Shown piece by piece: positions 1 through 9,168 of a stretch of 64,000 nucleotides of DNA; positions within the stretch are counted from its first letter, which is position 1; every line of letters starts with the position of its first letter. Source of the stretch: Nitrosomonas sp. Nm84 (lineage in GTDB: Bacteria > Pseudomonadota > Gammaproteobacteria > Burkholderiales > Nitrosomonadaceae); NCBI RefSeq assembly GCF_003201565.1, contig NZ_QJJP01000013.1, positions 28,533 to 92,532 of the forward strand, given 5' to 3'. Below the pieces are notes generated by a model that ran no database searches, had not been told where the DNA came from, and saw nothing but the letters and a program-made list of their open reading frames with translations. A program made the position numbers and the translations under genes.

Positions 1-1112
1 GCCAGCATAATCGCCAGATCGGCACCGGGTTCTGTAATTTTTACACCGCCCACGGCATTGACAAACACATCCTGATCGTAGCAAGGAATACCGGCATGGC
101 GGTGCAATACCGCCAGCAGCATGGCTAACCTGTTTTGTTCCAATCCGACACACAACCGCCGTGGATTGGGTGATCGCGCTTCATCAACTAAGGCTTGTAT
201 CTCCACCAGCAGGGGGCGTGTGCCCTCTTGCGTGACCATAATGCAGGACCCAGGAACCTGTGCATCGTGATGTGAGAGAAACAATGCGGATGGATTCTTC
301 ACTTCACGTAAACCTTTCTCACCCATTGCAAACACACCCAGCTCATTCGCCGCACCAAAACGGTTTTTGAATGCGCGGATCATGCGAAAACTGGAATGCA
401 TGTCGCCTTCAAAATACAGCACTGTGTCCACCATGTGCTCGAGCACGCGCGGCCCTGCCAGCGCACCTTCCTTAGTCACATGGCCAACCAGGATAATGCA
501 AGTGCCGCTCGCCTTGGCCAGCCGCGTTAACTGTGCAGCGCATTCGCGCACCTGGGCAACAGATCCCGGCGCGGATTGCAATACTTCTGAATAAATCGTC
601 TGGATTGAGTCGATCACCGCAACAGCCGGTTTGCGCTCAGCAAGAACGGATTGGATTTTCTCCAGCTGGATTTCCGCAAATAAATCCACTGCTCGCACAT
701 CCAGTGTCAGGCGTTTAGCGCGCAGCGCCACTTGTTGTGCGGATTCCTCGCCGCTGACATACAATACCTGGCGTTGCGTTGACATATGGGAGAGCGCCTG
801 CAATAACAGGGTCGACTTGCCAATACCCGGATCTCCGCCCAGTAGCACCACACCGCCGCGCACCAAACCGCCACCAAGAACACGGTCCAGCTCTTCCACA
901 CCAGTTGAATAACGCGGTTCTTCATGCGCATCGATGGTACTTAAATTTTGTACCCGACCGATTTCCGATACCGGACTGAAACGCGATACGGTTTTCTCTG
1001 CAAGCGTTTCTACCAATGTATTCCATGCTTGGCAATGCGGGCACTGGCCTTGCCATTTCAAGGTTTGTCCGCCACATTCGGTGCACGAATAAATGGTTTT
1101 CTGCTTGGCCAT
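1..1112 (-). CDS. radA: DNA repair protein RadA, 3' end beyond window
   Basis: RadA is a RecA-like ATPase that promotes branch migration during recombinational repair. The reverse-strand reading starts at an ATG at 1112-1110 and stays open to the window edge, so about 370 of the usual ~455 residues are visible. Seen directly: an N-terminal zinc finger with two CxxC pairs (C-T-E-C and C-P-H-C, residues about 10-27), a Walker A motif GDPGIGKST (about residues 93-101), and the RadA-specific KNRFG motif (encoded near 360-375). The last visible residues are of the VGGVKITEPGADLA type, the start of the Lon-protease-like C-terminal domain. Missing residues are a boundary effect, not a truncation of the gene. 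It is followed upstream, same strand, by rfbC. Confidence 0.95.
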   Translation of the reverse strand, partial: MAKQKTIYSCTECGGQTLKWQGQCPHCQAWNTLVETLAEKTVSRFSPVSEIGRVQNLSTIDAHEEPRYSTGVEELDRVLGGGLVRGGVVLLGGDPGIGKSTLLLQALSHMSTQRQVLYVSGEESAQQVALRAKRLTLDVRAVDLFAEIQLEKIQSVLAERKPAVAVIDSIQTIYSEVLQSAPGSVAQVRECAAQLTRLAKASGTCIILVGHVTKEGALAGPRVLEHMVDTVLYFEGDMHSSFRMIRAFKNRFGAANELGVFAMGEKGLREVKNPSALFLSHHDAQVPGSCIMVTQEGTRPLLVEIQALVDEARSPNPRRLCVGLEQNRLAMLLAVLHRHAGIPCYDQDVFVNAVGGVKITEPGADLAIML

Positions 1113-1188
1113 TGATCAGGGCAATGCTATGGCGTTTGCAATTTCGGTGTTAAAAATTGGCTTGTGCTCATAACGGATTTTCAGCCTA

Positions 1189-1734
1189 TCAATCATAAAC
1201 TTCAGCAGTTTCAAATGTTGCCCCACATGCATCCTTCTCAGAGAGAGCGGGTTTACCCTTGAGCGGCCAATCTATTGCCAAGGTGGCATCATTCCACACA
1301 ATGCAGCGCTCATGTTCGGGCGCCCAGTAATCGGTAGTGTTATACAAAAATTCGGCATGCTCGGAAAGTACGATGAATCCATGAGCAAAACCAGGTGGAA
1401 CCCATAACTGCTTTTTATTTTCCGCGCTGAGTATTTCTCCCACCCATTGTCCGAAAGTGGGCGATGAGCGGCGAATATCCACCGCCACATCGAATACTTC
1501 CCCCACTACCACACGTACCAGCTTGCCTTGCGCTTGCTTGATCTGGTAATGCAGACCGCGCAACACATGTTGCATGGAACGCGAATGATTGCTTTGCACA
1601 AAGCTTATGTGTTTGCCAACGGCTGAGTCAAATGCACGCTGATTAAAACTTTCAAAAAAGAAACCGCGTTCATCACTAAAAACACGTGGTTCCAATAATA
1701 AAACTTCCGGGATAGTCAGTTGAGTTGATTTCAT
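1189..1734 (-). CDS. rfbC: dTDP-4-dehydrorhamnose 3,5-epimerase
   Basis: RmlC/RfbC epimerises dTDP-4-keto-6-deoxyglucose at C3 and C5, the third step of dTDP-L-rhamnose synthesis. The 181-residue length is typical. The cupin fold is recognisable, with the catalytic His in the LRGLHYQ motif at residue 62, the FFFESF segment at about 25-30, and the later LYNTTDYWAPEHE segment that carries the active-site Tyr region. It starts 10 bp after the stop of rfbA on the same strand, so the two are probably co-transcribed. rfbB and rfbD, needed to complete the pathway, are not in the window. Confidence 0.95.
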   Translation of the reverse strand: MKSTQLTIPEVLLLEPRVFSDERGFFFESFNQRAFDSAVGKHISFVQSNHSRSMQHVLRGLHYQIKQAQGKLVRVVVGEVFDVAVDIRRSSPTFGQWVGEILSAENKKQLWVPPGFAHGFIVLSEHAEFLYNTTDYWAPEHERCIVWNDATLAIDWPLKGKPALSEKDACGATFETAEVYD

Positions 1735-1744
1735 TTAGTACCCA

Positions 1745-2668
1745 TTAATCGGAATCACAATCAAAATCACGTGTTAGCACTTGCAGCAAATACTGACCAT
1801 AGCCATTCTTGGCCAACGGCGTCGCAAGCTGCGTCAATTGCTCCGCATCAATCCATCCCTGCCGGAATGCAATTTCTTCCGGACAGGCAATTTTTAATCC
1901 TTGCCGATGTTCGATGGTGGCGACAAACTGACTCGCATCCAGCAGAGATTCATGGGTACCGGTATCCAGCCATGCATAACCACGCCCCATGATCTCAACA
2001 CGCAGCGCAGATCGTTCCAGATAAATACGATTCAAGTCGGTGATCTCCAATTCATTGCGTACTGATGGTTTCAAGCTCTTGGCGTAGTCCACCACGTGCT
2101 GATCATAAAAATACAACCCTGTCACAGCATACTGGGATTTCGGTTGCAGCGGTTTTTCCTCCAGATTGATCACACGACCCTTTGCGTCAAATTCAACTAC
2201 GCCATAGCGTTCCGGATCATGCACATGATAGGCAAACACGCTGGCGCCCTGCGTACGTTCCATCGCATTCGTCAGCAAATGATGAAAATCGTGCCCATGA
2301 AAAATGTTATCGCCCAACACCAGCGCTGAGCAATCGTTACCAATGAACGATTCACCAATGATAAATGCTTGTGCCAGCCCATCTGGCGATGGCTGCGCGG
2401 CGTACGATATATTTAGTCCCCATTGATGGCCATCCCGTAACAGCTCTGCATAGTTTCCGACATCACGTGGTGTCGAAATCACCAAAATATCCTGGATTCC
2501 CGCCAGCATTAATGTACTGAGCGGATAATAAATCATGGGTTTATCAAATACCGGCAATAACTGTTTGGATACCGTTTGCGTTACCGGATACAGGCGCGTA
2601 CCAGAACCACCTGCGAGCACGATACCTTTGCGCCGGGGAACGATAGATTTTTTATCTTTTGCTGTCAT
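1745..2668 (-). CDS. rfbA: glucose-1-phosphate thymidylyltransferase
   Basis: RmlA/RfbA makes dTDP-glucose from glucose-1-phosphate and dTTP, the first committed step to dTDP-rhamnose and related sugars. The nucleotidyltransferase signature [15 protein letters not shown] lies near the N-terminus, followed by [17 protein letters not shown] and the VLGDNIF motif. I chose the ATG at 2668, giving 307 residues, close to the usual 290-300. An in-frame GTG at 2716 would add 16 residues without family support; neither start has a strong ribosome site, so the exact start is uncertain. Lies upstream of rfbC in the same operon and diverges from the ABC gene at 2846. Confidence 0.93.
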   Translation of the reverse strand: MTAKDKKSIVPRRKGIVLAGGSGTRLYPVTQTVSKQLLPVFDKPMIYYPLSTLMLAGIQDILVISTPRDVGNYAELLRDGHQWGLNISYAAQPSPDGLAQAFIIGESFIGNDCSALVLGDNIFHGHDFHHLLTNAMERTQGASVFAYHVHDPERYGVVEFDAKGRVINLEEKPLQPKSQYAVTGLYFYDQHVVDYAKSLKPSVRNELEITDLNRIYLERSALRVEIMGRGYAWLDTGTHESLLDASQFVATIEHRQGLKIACPEEIAFRQGWIDAEQLTQLATPLAKNGYGQYLLQVLTRDFDCDSD

Positions 2669-2845
2669 ATATGATGAAATACCTGGTGTTGGTATAAATA
2701 AAATTCCGATATTCACAAACTCATGAATGGATCACATGATGCGGCTGATTCATTAGATGAGTAGTAATTAATTGTACTACATCTGTTTTGCCTTCCAGAT
2801 GATTGCACGGTGCAATAACAACTTGTTCATGTAGAATTACTTATT

Positions 2846-4516
2846 ATGATGCGCCAACAACCATACTTTTGCTTATTTGGCAGGCTCGTGCTCCACTGGC
2901 AGCCACTTTCACTGGCACTATATGCCATGCTCATTATCGCGACGGCTTCAGCTTTTCTACCCATACTCATACAGCAATTGCTTCACAGTACATTTTTGCA
3001 ACAAGATTTATCACGCATACAAATGATATCGCTGGCAATCATTATATTGTTTATTGCGCGCGGCATGGCGAGCTACATCAGTATTTCTAGCATCCATAAA
3101 GCAAGCTGTCAGTTGGGTATCGATTTACGCATGGAAATTTTTAACAAACTGCTGACGTTACCGGTGAGTCATTATGCGCACCTCAGTCATCATGACATCG
3201 ATAAGCTGATATCCCGAATCAATCGAATCACTCACAGCATCGCTAGAAATATCAGGATCCTGGCTCAAGATTGCTTGACTATCATTGGGTTGATTATCTG
3301 CATTTTTTACCTCAATCGGGAATTTTCTCTGCTACTACTGTTCATAGCACCGCTACTCATATTGATTATTCAGGTGACACATGATTACCTGAATACATTT
3401 GACCAGAGAAATTCATCCGCATCGAATAGCCTGGTACAGCATTTACTACAATCAATCAAACAATACAGAGAAATTCGATTGCATGGTGGCCAGAACCATG
3501 AGAATGAGCGTCTTGGCAAAACTGCTGAATCCATTTATCAAGCAGAAATTCAGCAAGCATCAATTAAGGCAGCGGTCATCCCTATCAGCGAAGTCGTTGC
3601 CACAATGATCTTGGTAGCCGTTTTTTATTTTATCTCGCAACAGGTGCTGAATGACCTGTTGAGTCTGGATACCGTAGGTGCGTTCATTGCAGCAGTACTG
3701 TTGCTAATTAACCCCATCCAGCGCATCGCAGGCCTCCCGAAACAACTGCAGCATGAGCAGAAGAACATTGAAATCGTGCTGTCATTTATTCAGCAAGCAT
3801 CCGGGCAAGATACGGGTACTCAAAGTATTGCGCATGTCCATGGAAAATTAACATTTGAGCACGTTCGTTTTGGTAATAATGCATTCACAAAACCCATTCT
3901 AAATCATATCAATTTCACCATCAAACCAGGTGAGATCATCGTTTTTACGGGTTACACCGAAGATGAGAAAAATGCATTCATTGATCTGATACTGTGTTTA
4001 CAACAACCCACCAGCGGAAGAATTCTATTCGATGATCATTCGCTCTCCGATATCCAATTGAATGACTTGCATGCCAATATTGCAATGATCACATATGATA
4101 GTGTTTTATTGGATGAAATAATTGCCGGTAATATCGCCTATGGCACGATGAGATGTGCCAATGAAGCAAAAATAACGGCTGCAGCGCAGGCCTCTCACGC
4201 GATGGAGTTTATTCGGGAAATGTCTGAAGGATTACAGACTTGGATTGGTAATGACGGCGCGAACGTAACGCAACAGCAGCGTCAACAAATTGCCATCGCA
4301 CGCGCATTACTTAAAAATTCTCCCATACTGATTTTGGATGAAATTCCCGCAGCCGATGAACCCGATTCCGATAATTTACTTTTAGACTTAGAAAAACTGA
4401 TGCAAAACCGTACCACGCTTATTTTCAATCAGCAGATTCCGCACTTGAAGAAAATTGACCGAATTGTTGTTCTGGAAAATGGGTGCATCACGGAGAGCCT
4501 AACAAACATCCGGTAA
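2846..4516 (+). CDS. ABC half-transporter (MsbA-like) with degenerate ATPase motifs
   Basis: A 556-residue fused membrane and ATPase protein of the lipid/peptide exporter type. The N-terminal ~300 residues contain about six hydrophobic segments; the C-terminal ~240 residues align with an ABC ATPase. The catalytic motifs are heavily altered: Walker A reads GYTEDEKN instead of GxxGxGKS/T (only the Lys kept), the signature LSGGQ is VTQQQ, the H-loop His appears to be Gln (in TLIFNQQIPHL), and the Q-loop is not recognisable. Walker B LILDE is intact. The frame is uninterrupted. By family it would export a lipid-linked or polysaccharide product, consistent with its neighbours, but ATP hydrolysis is doubtful. 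Its stop codon directly abuts the stop codon of the convergent dehydratase gene. Confidence 0.85.
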   Translation: MMRQQPYFCLFGRLVLHWQPLSLALYAMLIIATASAFLPILIQQLLHSTFLQQDLSRIQMISLAIIILFIARGMASYISISSIHKASCQLGIDLRMEIFNKLLTLPVSHYAHLSHHDIDKLISRINRITHSIARNIRILAQDCLTIIGLIICIFYLNREFSLLLLFIAPLLILIIQVTHDYLNTFDQRNSSASNSLVQHLLQSIKQYREIRLHGGQNHENERLGKTAESIYQAEIQQASIKAAVIPISEVVATMILVAVFYFISQQVLNDLLSLDTVGAFIAAVLLLINPIQRIAGLPKQLQHEQKNIEIVLSFIQQASGQDTGTQSIAHVHGKLTFEHVRFGNNAFTKPILNHINFTIKPGEIIVFTGYTEDEKNAFIDLILCLQQPTSGRILFDDHSLSDIQLNDLHANIAMITYDSVLLDEIIAGNIAYGTMRCANEAKITAAAQASHAMEFIREMSEGLQTWIGNDGANVTQQQRQQIAIARALLKNSPILILDEIPAADEPDSDNLLLDLEKLMQNRTTLIFNQQIPHLKKIDRIVVLENGCITESLTNIR

Positions 4517-6406
4517 TTAATGCTCTGATTCCTTATTGGTATATTCCGGCACCCACTTTGTGAGTTGGTCACGGACTTCCTGATCATTCAACACAGTCAC
4601 TTTATCTAACCACATCATTAAATCAGACAACCAATGTTCATCAACCTGGCGAGCTTGTGCGATGCGCAATTTCTCGTGCGGCGTAGGAAATGTATTTTCA
4701 CTGGCTGACAACAACTCCTCATGCAGCTTCTCTCCAGGGCGCAATCCGCTAAATACAATACGGATATCACCTTCACTTAAACCGGATAAATGGATCAGGT
4801 CATTCGCCAGATCAACAATTTTGACTGGATCGCCCATATCCAGCACAAATATTTCTCCACCACCTTTTGTGCCTCCCATCAAACCGGCTTGTAAAACCAA
4901 TTGTGCGGCTTCGGGAATGGACATGAAATAACGCGTTATTTCCGGATGAGTAATGGTAATCGGCCCGCCCTTGGCAATTTGTTCACGAAATTTTGGAATA
5001 ACACTACCGGTACTCCCCAGCACATTGCCAAAACGTACCATCACAAAACGGGTTGAATGTGATTGAATACTTTGATCAGGTTTTATATGCTTTGAGATCG
5101 ACTGCTGCAACGCTTGGCACACCATTTCAGCCAAGCGCTTGCTTGCGCCCATCACACTGACCGGATTGACTGCCTTATCCGTTGAAATCAGGACAAACTT
5201 TCCCACCTCAAAATTAATCGCCACTTGCGCTAGCACATAAGTACCCAGCACATTATTCAGCAAAGCCTGGCACGCATTTTCATGCTCCATCAATGGCACA
5301 TGTTTATAAGCAGCGGCATGGAACACGATGGAAGGCCGGAATTGCGTAAATATTTGTGTCATGCGCGCGCAATCTTTGATGTCACCGATGACGAACGACC
5401 TCTTGATCCCAGGAAAATGAAGTAAAAGTTCCTCTCGAATGCTATACAGTGCAAATTCATTCAATTCCAGAAATACAATCCGATCCGGATCAAACGCGAT
5501 CAGTTGACGACATAATTCCGAGCCAATCGATCCGCCTGCGCCTGTTACCAGAACGACCTTTCCTGTTAACAAGCTATGTAATCCGTCATTATCAAGAATG
5601 ACAGGCGCTCTTCCCAGCAAATCGTCCAGCTCTACTTCACGAATCTTTGATACGGTCGTTTTGCCACTGATCAGATCTGCATAGGACGGCACAGTCATCG
5701 CTTTTACACCGATTTCCGAACACATCTCCAAGGTATGGCGATGTATCCGATGAGGAACTGATGGTATCGCGATAATGACATGTCCCACATTCAGCTTTTG
5801 CACCCATTGCGGCAATTCATCGATCACACCCAATACACGCACACCGTGTAGTCGAGTACCCATTTTTTTTGGGTTGTCATCCAGCATTCCTACAACATGC
5901 CATTCACGGCTTCTCGCTAATTCCTTGACCAGATTCATCGCGGTATTACCTGCGCCGATGATCAGAACCAACTTCGTCTCATAACTCTCCAAACTATACA
6001 AGCGACGCTCTTTCCAAGTGCGATAGAGAAAACGGCTGCTGCCCATAATCAATAGCAATAGCAATGGTCCGAGCAGAAGGACGGAGCCGGGAATGTCATC
6101 CAATAAGCCGAGCAACCACAGCATCAGTAATACTGTCACTGTGCCGGCCACAACGGCAACAAAAATCCTTTTTACGTCCGGTAAACTGGCGTAGCGCCAC
6201 AATCCTCGGTAAAGTCCCAGCCACAAAAAGAAACTGGTCTGGATGAGCACGATCCAAGGCAAAATGATCGATAGTAACTCTAGGGCGGGAGTGGGAATAT
6301 CGAAATTAAAGCGGAGTAAATAGGCTAACCACCATGCTACGGCGACTGCAACAAAATCATGGATAAAAGCAATCAATGTACGAATTCCGAATCTACTTAC
6401 AAACAT
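4517..6406 (-). CDS. polysaccharide biosynthesis nucleotide-sugar 4,6-dehydratase (WbpM/CapD family)
   Basis: A 629-residue membrane-anchored extended SDR enzyme of the WbpM/CapD/PglF type, which converts UDP-GlcNAc to the 4-keto-6-deoxy sugar for O-antigen or capsule. Four hydrophobic segments occupy about residues 10-125. There are two Rossmann folds: a non-catalytic one with GAGNTA at 151-156 and the catalytic one with TGAGGSIG at 288-295. The usual YxxxK pair is replaced by Met419-x3-Lys423 in VMGASKRLAE, preceded by STDKAVNP, which is characteristic of this family. Starts 1 bp after the stop of the glycosyltransferase gene, so the two form an operon and act in one pathway. Confidence 0.93.
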   Translation of the reverse strand: MFVSRFGIRTLIAFIHDFVAVAVAWWLAYLLRFNFDIPTPALELLSIILPWIVLIQTSFFLWLGLYRGLWRYASLPDVKRIFVAVVAGTVTVLLMLWLLGLLDDIPGSVLLLGPLLLLLIMGSSRFLYRTWKERRLYSLESYETKLVLIIGAGNTAMNLVKELARSREWHVVGMLDDNPKKMGTRLHGVRVLGVIDELPQWVQKLNVGHVIIAIPSVPHRIHRHTLEMCSEIGVKAMTVPSYADLISGKTTVSKIREVELDDLLGRAPVILDNDGLHSLLTGKVVLVTGAGGSIGSELCRQLIAFDPDRIVFLELNEFALYSIREELLLHFPGIKRSFVIGDIKDCARMTQIFTQFRPSIVFHAAAYKHVPLMEHENACQALLNNVLGTYVLAQVAINFEVGKFVLISTDKAVNPVSVMGASKRLAEMVCQALQQSISKHIKPDQSIQSHSTRFVMVRFGNVLGSTGSVIPKFREQIAKGGPITITHPEITRYFMSIPEAAQLVLQAGLMGGTKGGGEIFVLDMGDPVKIVDLANDLIHLSGLSEGDIRIVFSGLRPGEKLHEELLSASENTFPTPHEKLRIAQARQVDEHWLSDLMMWLDKVTVLNDQEVRDQLTKWVPEYTNKESEH

Positions 6407-6407
6407 G

Positions 6408-7400
6408 TTATCCCCGATCGGAATAATATTTCTGATGCCAATCAGAAATAAGCATTAATATCAGATAAATACTCCCCCAAATCGCTACTACCCCGTACTG
6501 TACCGTCACATCTTGCCTGCATGCCCATACAGCACTCCCACCCACTATGAGCATGAGCGCATAACCTGACAATGCGGTGTTACGGTGACCGAAACCGCTT
6601 TGAATAATGCGCTGATAATAATGTTCGCGATGTGCCAGCCAGATTCTTTTTCCACGAATCAGGCGTTTTATCAGCGTCACTGTCGAATCTGCAATAAAAG
6701 GCGAAAAAACCAGCAACGGTAGCCACACAGACCATAGATTATTCATCCATCCGAGTATTCCCAATACAGCCGCCAGGAATCCCAATGGAATCGCACCGAC
6801 GTCCCCCATGAAAATTCTGGCCGGATAGAAATTGTGTATCAGAAAAGCCAAAGCTGCGGCAGCAATTGAAAAATTGATCACAGCAAAATCATAATTCTCT
6901 GCTAGGTAGGCAAACAAGCCATAATATCCAAATCCGATTACCGCCATGCCACCCGCCAGACCATCCGAGCCATCCATAAAGTTATAAAGATTAGACACCC
7001 AGACAATCGCAGCTGTAGCGCACAATACGCTCATCCAGCCATAAGCCTGCAGTAAGAGATCGGTAGAAAACACTGCTGCGGCAACAATCTGCACCAGCAG
7101 TCGGCACCAGACCGGCAAATGTTCAACATCATCAGCGAATGATACGATGATCAGCAGGCTGATACCTACCCATACTGTCATAGGTACCATCACCCAGAAA
7201 AACAACCAGGTGATGATTACTGCCAAAAATAAGCCCAAGCCGCCGGTGCGCGGAACGGGTACCGAGTGCAGCGAACGTGAATTAGGATGATCCAACCCCC
7301 AGCTAGTTTTGTGCTTTATCAACCATAGAATTGAGAAAAAAGCGATGACAAATGCTAGCACCGACGCTGCTACCATTGATAGAGGAGAATTCAAAACCAT
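6408..7400 (-). CDS. MraY/WbpL-family undecaprenyl-phosphate glycosyltransferase (GT4-type)
   Basis: A 330-residue polytopic membrane protein that transfers a UDP-HexNAc-1-phosphate to undecaprenyl phosphate, starting a polysaccharide repeat unit. Family motifs are visible: FADD at 88-91, NFMDGSDG at 140-147, IFMGDVG at about 196-202 and HREHYYQR at 257-264, which corresponds to the HREHxYQR cytosolic loop. About ten hydrophobic helices are spread along the chain. The pairing with the downstream dehydratase is the usual wbpL-wbpM order. WbpL, WecA and RfbD-type relatives cannot be separated from sequence alone. Confidence 0.92.
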   Translation of the reverse strand: MVLNSPLSMVAASVLAFVIAFFSILWLIKHKTSWGLDHPNSRSLHSVPVPRTGGLGLFLAVIITWLFFWVMVPMTVWVGISLLIIVSFADDVEHLPVWCRLLVQIVAAAVFSTDLLLQAYGWMSVLCATAAIVWVSNLYNFMDGSDGLAGGMAVIGFGYYGLFAYLAENYDFAVINFSIAAAALAFLIHNFYPARIFMGDVGAIPLGFLAAVLGILGWMNNLWSVWLPLLVFSPFIADSTVTLIKRLIRGKRIWLAHREHYYQRIIQSGFGHRNTALSGYALMLIVGGSAVWACRQDVTVQYGVVAIWGSIYLILMLISDWHQKYYSDRG

Positions 7401-7426
7401 AGTGACCGGATCATCCGTGATAAGTC

Positions 7427-7476
7427 AATGAAAAACAAATGTCACTTTCTTATGTCATGAATGACCAGAAAGTGAC
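7427..7476 (-). terminator. rho-independent terminator after the aminotransferase gene
   Basis: GTCACTTTCT at 7441-7450 pairs perfectly with AGAAAGTGAC at 7467-7476, with an inner GTCAT/ATGAC pairing. Read on the minus strand, the stem is followed by a T-rich run (ATTTGTTTTT). It sits between the aminotransferase stop and the start of the glycosyltransferase gene and would separate the two. Confidence 0.7.
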
Positions 7477-7484
7477 AGGATGTT

Positions 7485-7631
7485 TGGCAGAGCGTTGAAA
7501 AACGATCTGCATTGCCGCTATGATGTTAAAAACAGGCTCAAAATGCGCATTTGTCACACATGAATTGCATTCTTTCACCTGCTTTTGCTGAGTGTCGGCT
7601 GCCTCGGAAATGTTTTTCAGCGGCCTATTAA
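7485..7631 (-). repeat. MITE-like dispersed repeat, copy A
   Basis: About 147 bp with imperfect terminal inverted repeats: left end GCGTTGAAAAACG, right end TTTTTCAGCGGCC. The interior shares blocks with the copies at 52275 (same orientation) and at 23717 and 56044 (opposite orientation), such as an AAAACAGGCTCAAAATGCGCAT-like block and a CCTGCTTTTGCTG...TCGGCTGCCTCG block. It lies between the aminotransferase and glycosyltransferase genes. A 64-codon open frame across it is incidental. Confidence 0.8.
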
Positions 7632-7656
7632 GGCTGCTATCCATCTTGAAGAAGCC

Positions 7657-8874
7657 CTAAAACATGGGATTAGAGGCATAGCTTTGATGTGCTGCTGCTG
7701 CAGCACCGCCACGCTCGGTCTTCACACCCATATCAAGTAATACGCTCTCCAGTGCATTTAAGCAGAACAGCACATTCTCTACCCTGCTTGATGTGCCCAT
7801 CAAACCAAAACGCCAAACTTTCCCGGCAAAATCCCCCAAGCCGGCACCAATCTCAAGATTATAGTCATCCAGCAAGCGCCGGCGAACTTCTTTTTCATCC
7901 ACGCCAGCCGGTACAAAAACGGAGTTCAGCTGCGGTAAACGATATGGTTCTGCAACCACATAATTCATGCCCAGCGTCGCAAACCCAGCTTTCAGCGCTT
8001 GGTAATTCCGCTGATGGCGTGCCCAGGAATGTTCCAGTCCTTCTTCGGCAAGCATCAATAACGATTCATGCAGCGCATACAGCGCATTGGTTGGCGCGGT
8101 GTGATGATAAGTACGTGTCGACGATCCCCAGTAATTCAGCAGCAAACTGATGTCCATGAACCAGCTATGTACTTTTTCCTTACGATTCTTAACCAGATCA
8201 GTCACACGCTCGGAGAAACTCACAGGCGACAAACCTGGAGGACAGGATAAACATTTCTGGCTGCCGGAATAGATCGCATCAATTCCCCATTCGTCCACTT
8301 TAATTGGCGTACCGCCTAGCGAGGTAACCGTATCGACAATCGTTAAACAATCATATTTGCGTGCAATTTCACACAATGTTTTGGCATCGGATTGCGCGCC
8401 GGTAGAAGTTTCTGCGTGAGCAAACGCGACAATCTTAGCATCAGGGTTCTTTTTCAGCGCATCTTCAACTTTTTGCGGATCGACCGGCTCACCCCATTTA
8501 TCGTCCACCACTACTGCAGTACCACCATGACGCTCGACGTTTTCAATCATGCGTCCGCCAAAAACCCCGTTGCGGCACACAATGACTTTATCGCCGGGAA
8601 CAATCATATTGACAAAGCACATTTCCATGCCCACAGAGCCAGGTCCGGAAACCGGAAAAGTCATGCGATTCTTGGTTTGAAATGCGTAGCGCATCAAGCC
8701 TTTAATTTCTTCCATCATCTCGGTAAAAACCGGATCAAGGTGACCTAATGTGGGACGCGCCATGGCATTCAGCACACGCGGATGGGTGTCTGATGGACCA
8801 GGTCCCATCAAAACACGCTGCGGAGGATAAAAAACTTTAACTTCTTTTTCGGGACGAAAATCTTCGGTATTCAT
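7657..8874 (-). CDS. serine/alanine-glyoxylate aminotransferase family protein
   Basis: A PLP-dependent class V aminotransferase of 405 residues that transfers the amino group of serine or alanine to glyoxylate, giving glycine and hydroxypyruvate or pyruvate. The substrate-loop VLMGPGPSDTHPRV is at about 21-34, PVSGPGS at 74-80, the PLP-contacting Asp181 in the TIVDTVTSLGG segment, and the Schiff-base Lys207 in SGSQKCL. I chose the ATG at 8874 because an AGGA ribosome site lies just upstream and the family begins there; the open frame extends 79 codons further without homology. In an autotroph the likely role is salvage of glyoxylate from photorespiration-like phosphoglycolate metabolism; this is inference. 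Confidence 0.9.
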   Translation of the reverse strand: MNTEDFRPEKEVKVFYPPQRVLMGPGPSDTHPRVLNAMARPTLGHLDPVFTEMMEEIKGLMRYAFQTKNRMTFPVSGPGSVGMEMCFVNMIVPGDKVIVCRNGVFGGRMIENVERHGGTAVVVDDKWGEPVDPQKVEDALKKNPDAKIVAFAHAETSTGAQSDAKTLCEIARKYDCLTIVDTVTSLGGTPIKVDEWGIDAIYSGSQKCLSCPPGLSPVSFSERVTDLVKNRKEKVHSWFMDISLLLNYWGSSTRTYHHTAPTNALYALHESLLMLAEEGLEHSWARHQRNYQALKAGFATLGMNYVVAEPYRLPQLNSVFVPAGVDEKEVRRRLLDDYNLEIGAGLGDFAGKVWRFGLMGTSSRVENVLFCLNALESVLLDMGVKTERGGAAAAAHQSYASNPMF

Positions 8875-9168
8875 GAACGATCCTAAATTAATTATGTAAT
8901 TTGATTTGTTTTGTAAAAAGATTGATTTTAACAAGTGAATCGAGAGTTTACTATAAACTGATGGGCACTCAATAAAATATGCTGATGGATATGCTAAAAA
9001 ATTCCCATAACCATCTGAAATTTTGAATTTTTGGCATGCAGTGTATGGAAGGTTTTTTTGCTGGTCTTTGCCAAACACGTTATTCATAATGATGTGCTTG
9101 AATAAATGCAAAATTAGAATTCTCAGCTATTGAGACAAAATCAATCTGATTAAAAATACTTCCATCGT

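Noticed and set aside
7450..7644. 64-codon frame between the glycosyltransferase and aminotransferase genes
   Set aside because: Explained by repeat copy A; the equivalent frame in copy D is not the same length and has no ribosome site.
7689..8150. 153-codon plus-strand frame in the aminotransferase gene
   Set aside because: Antisense shadow of a well-supported enzyme gene.
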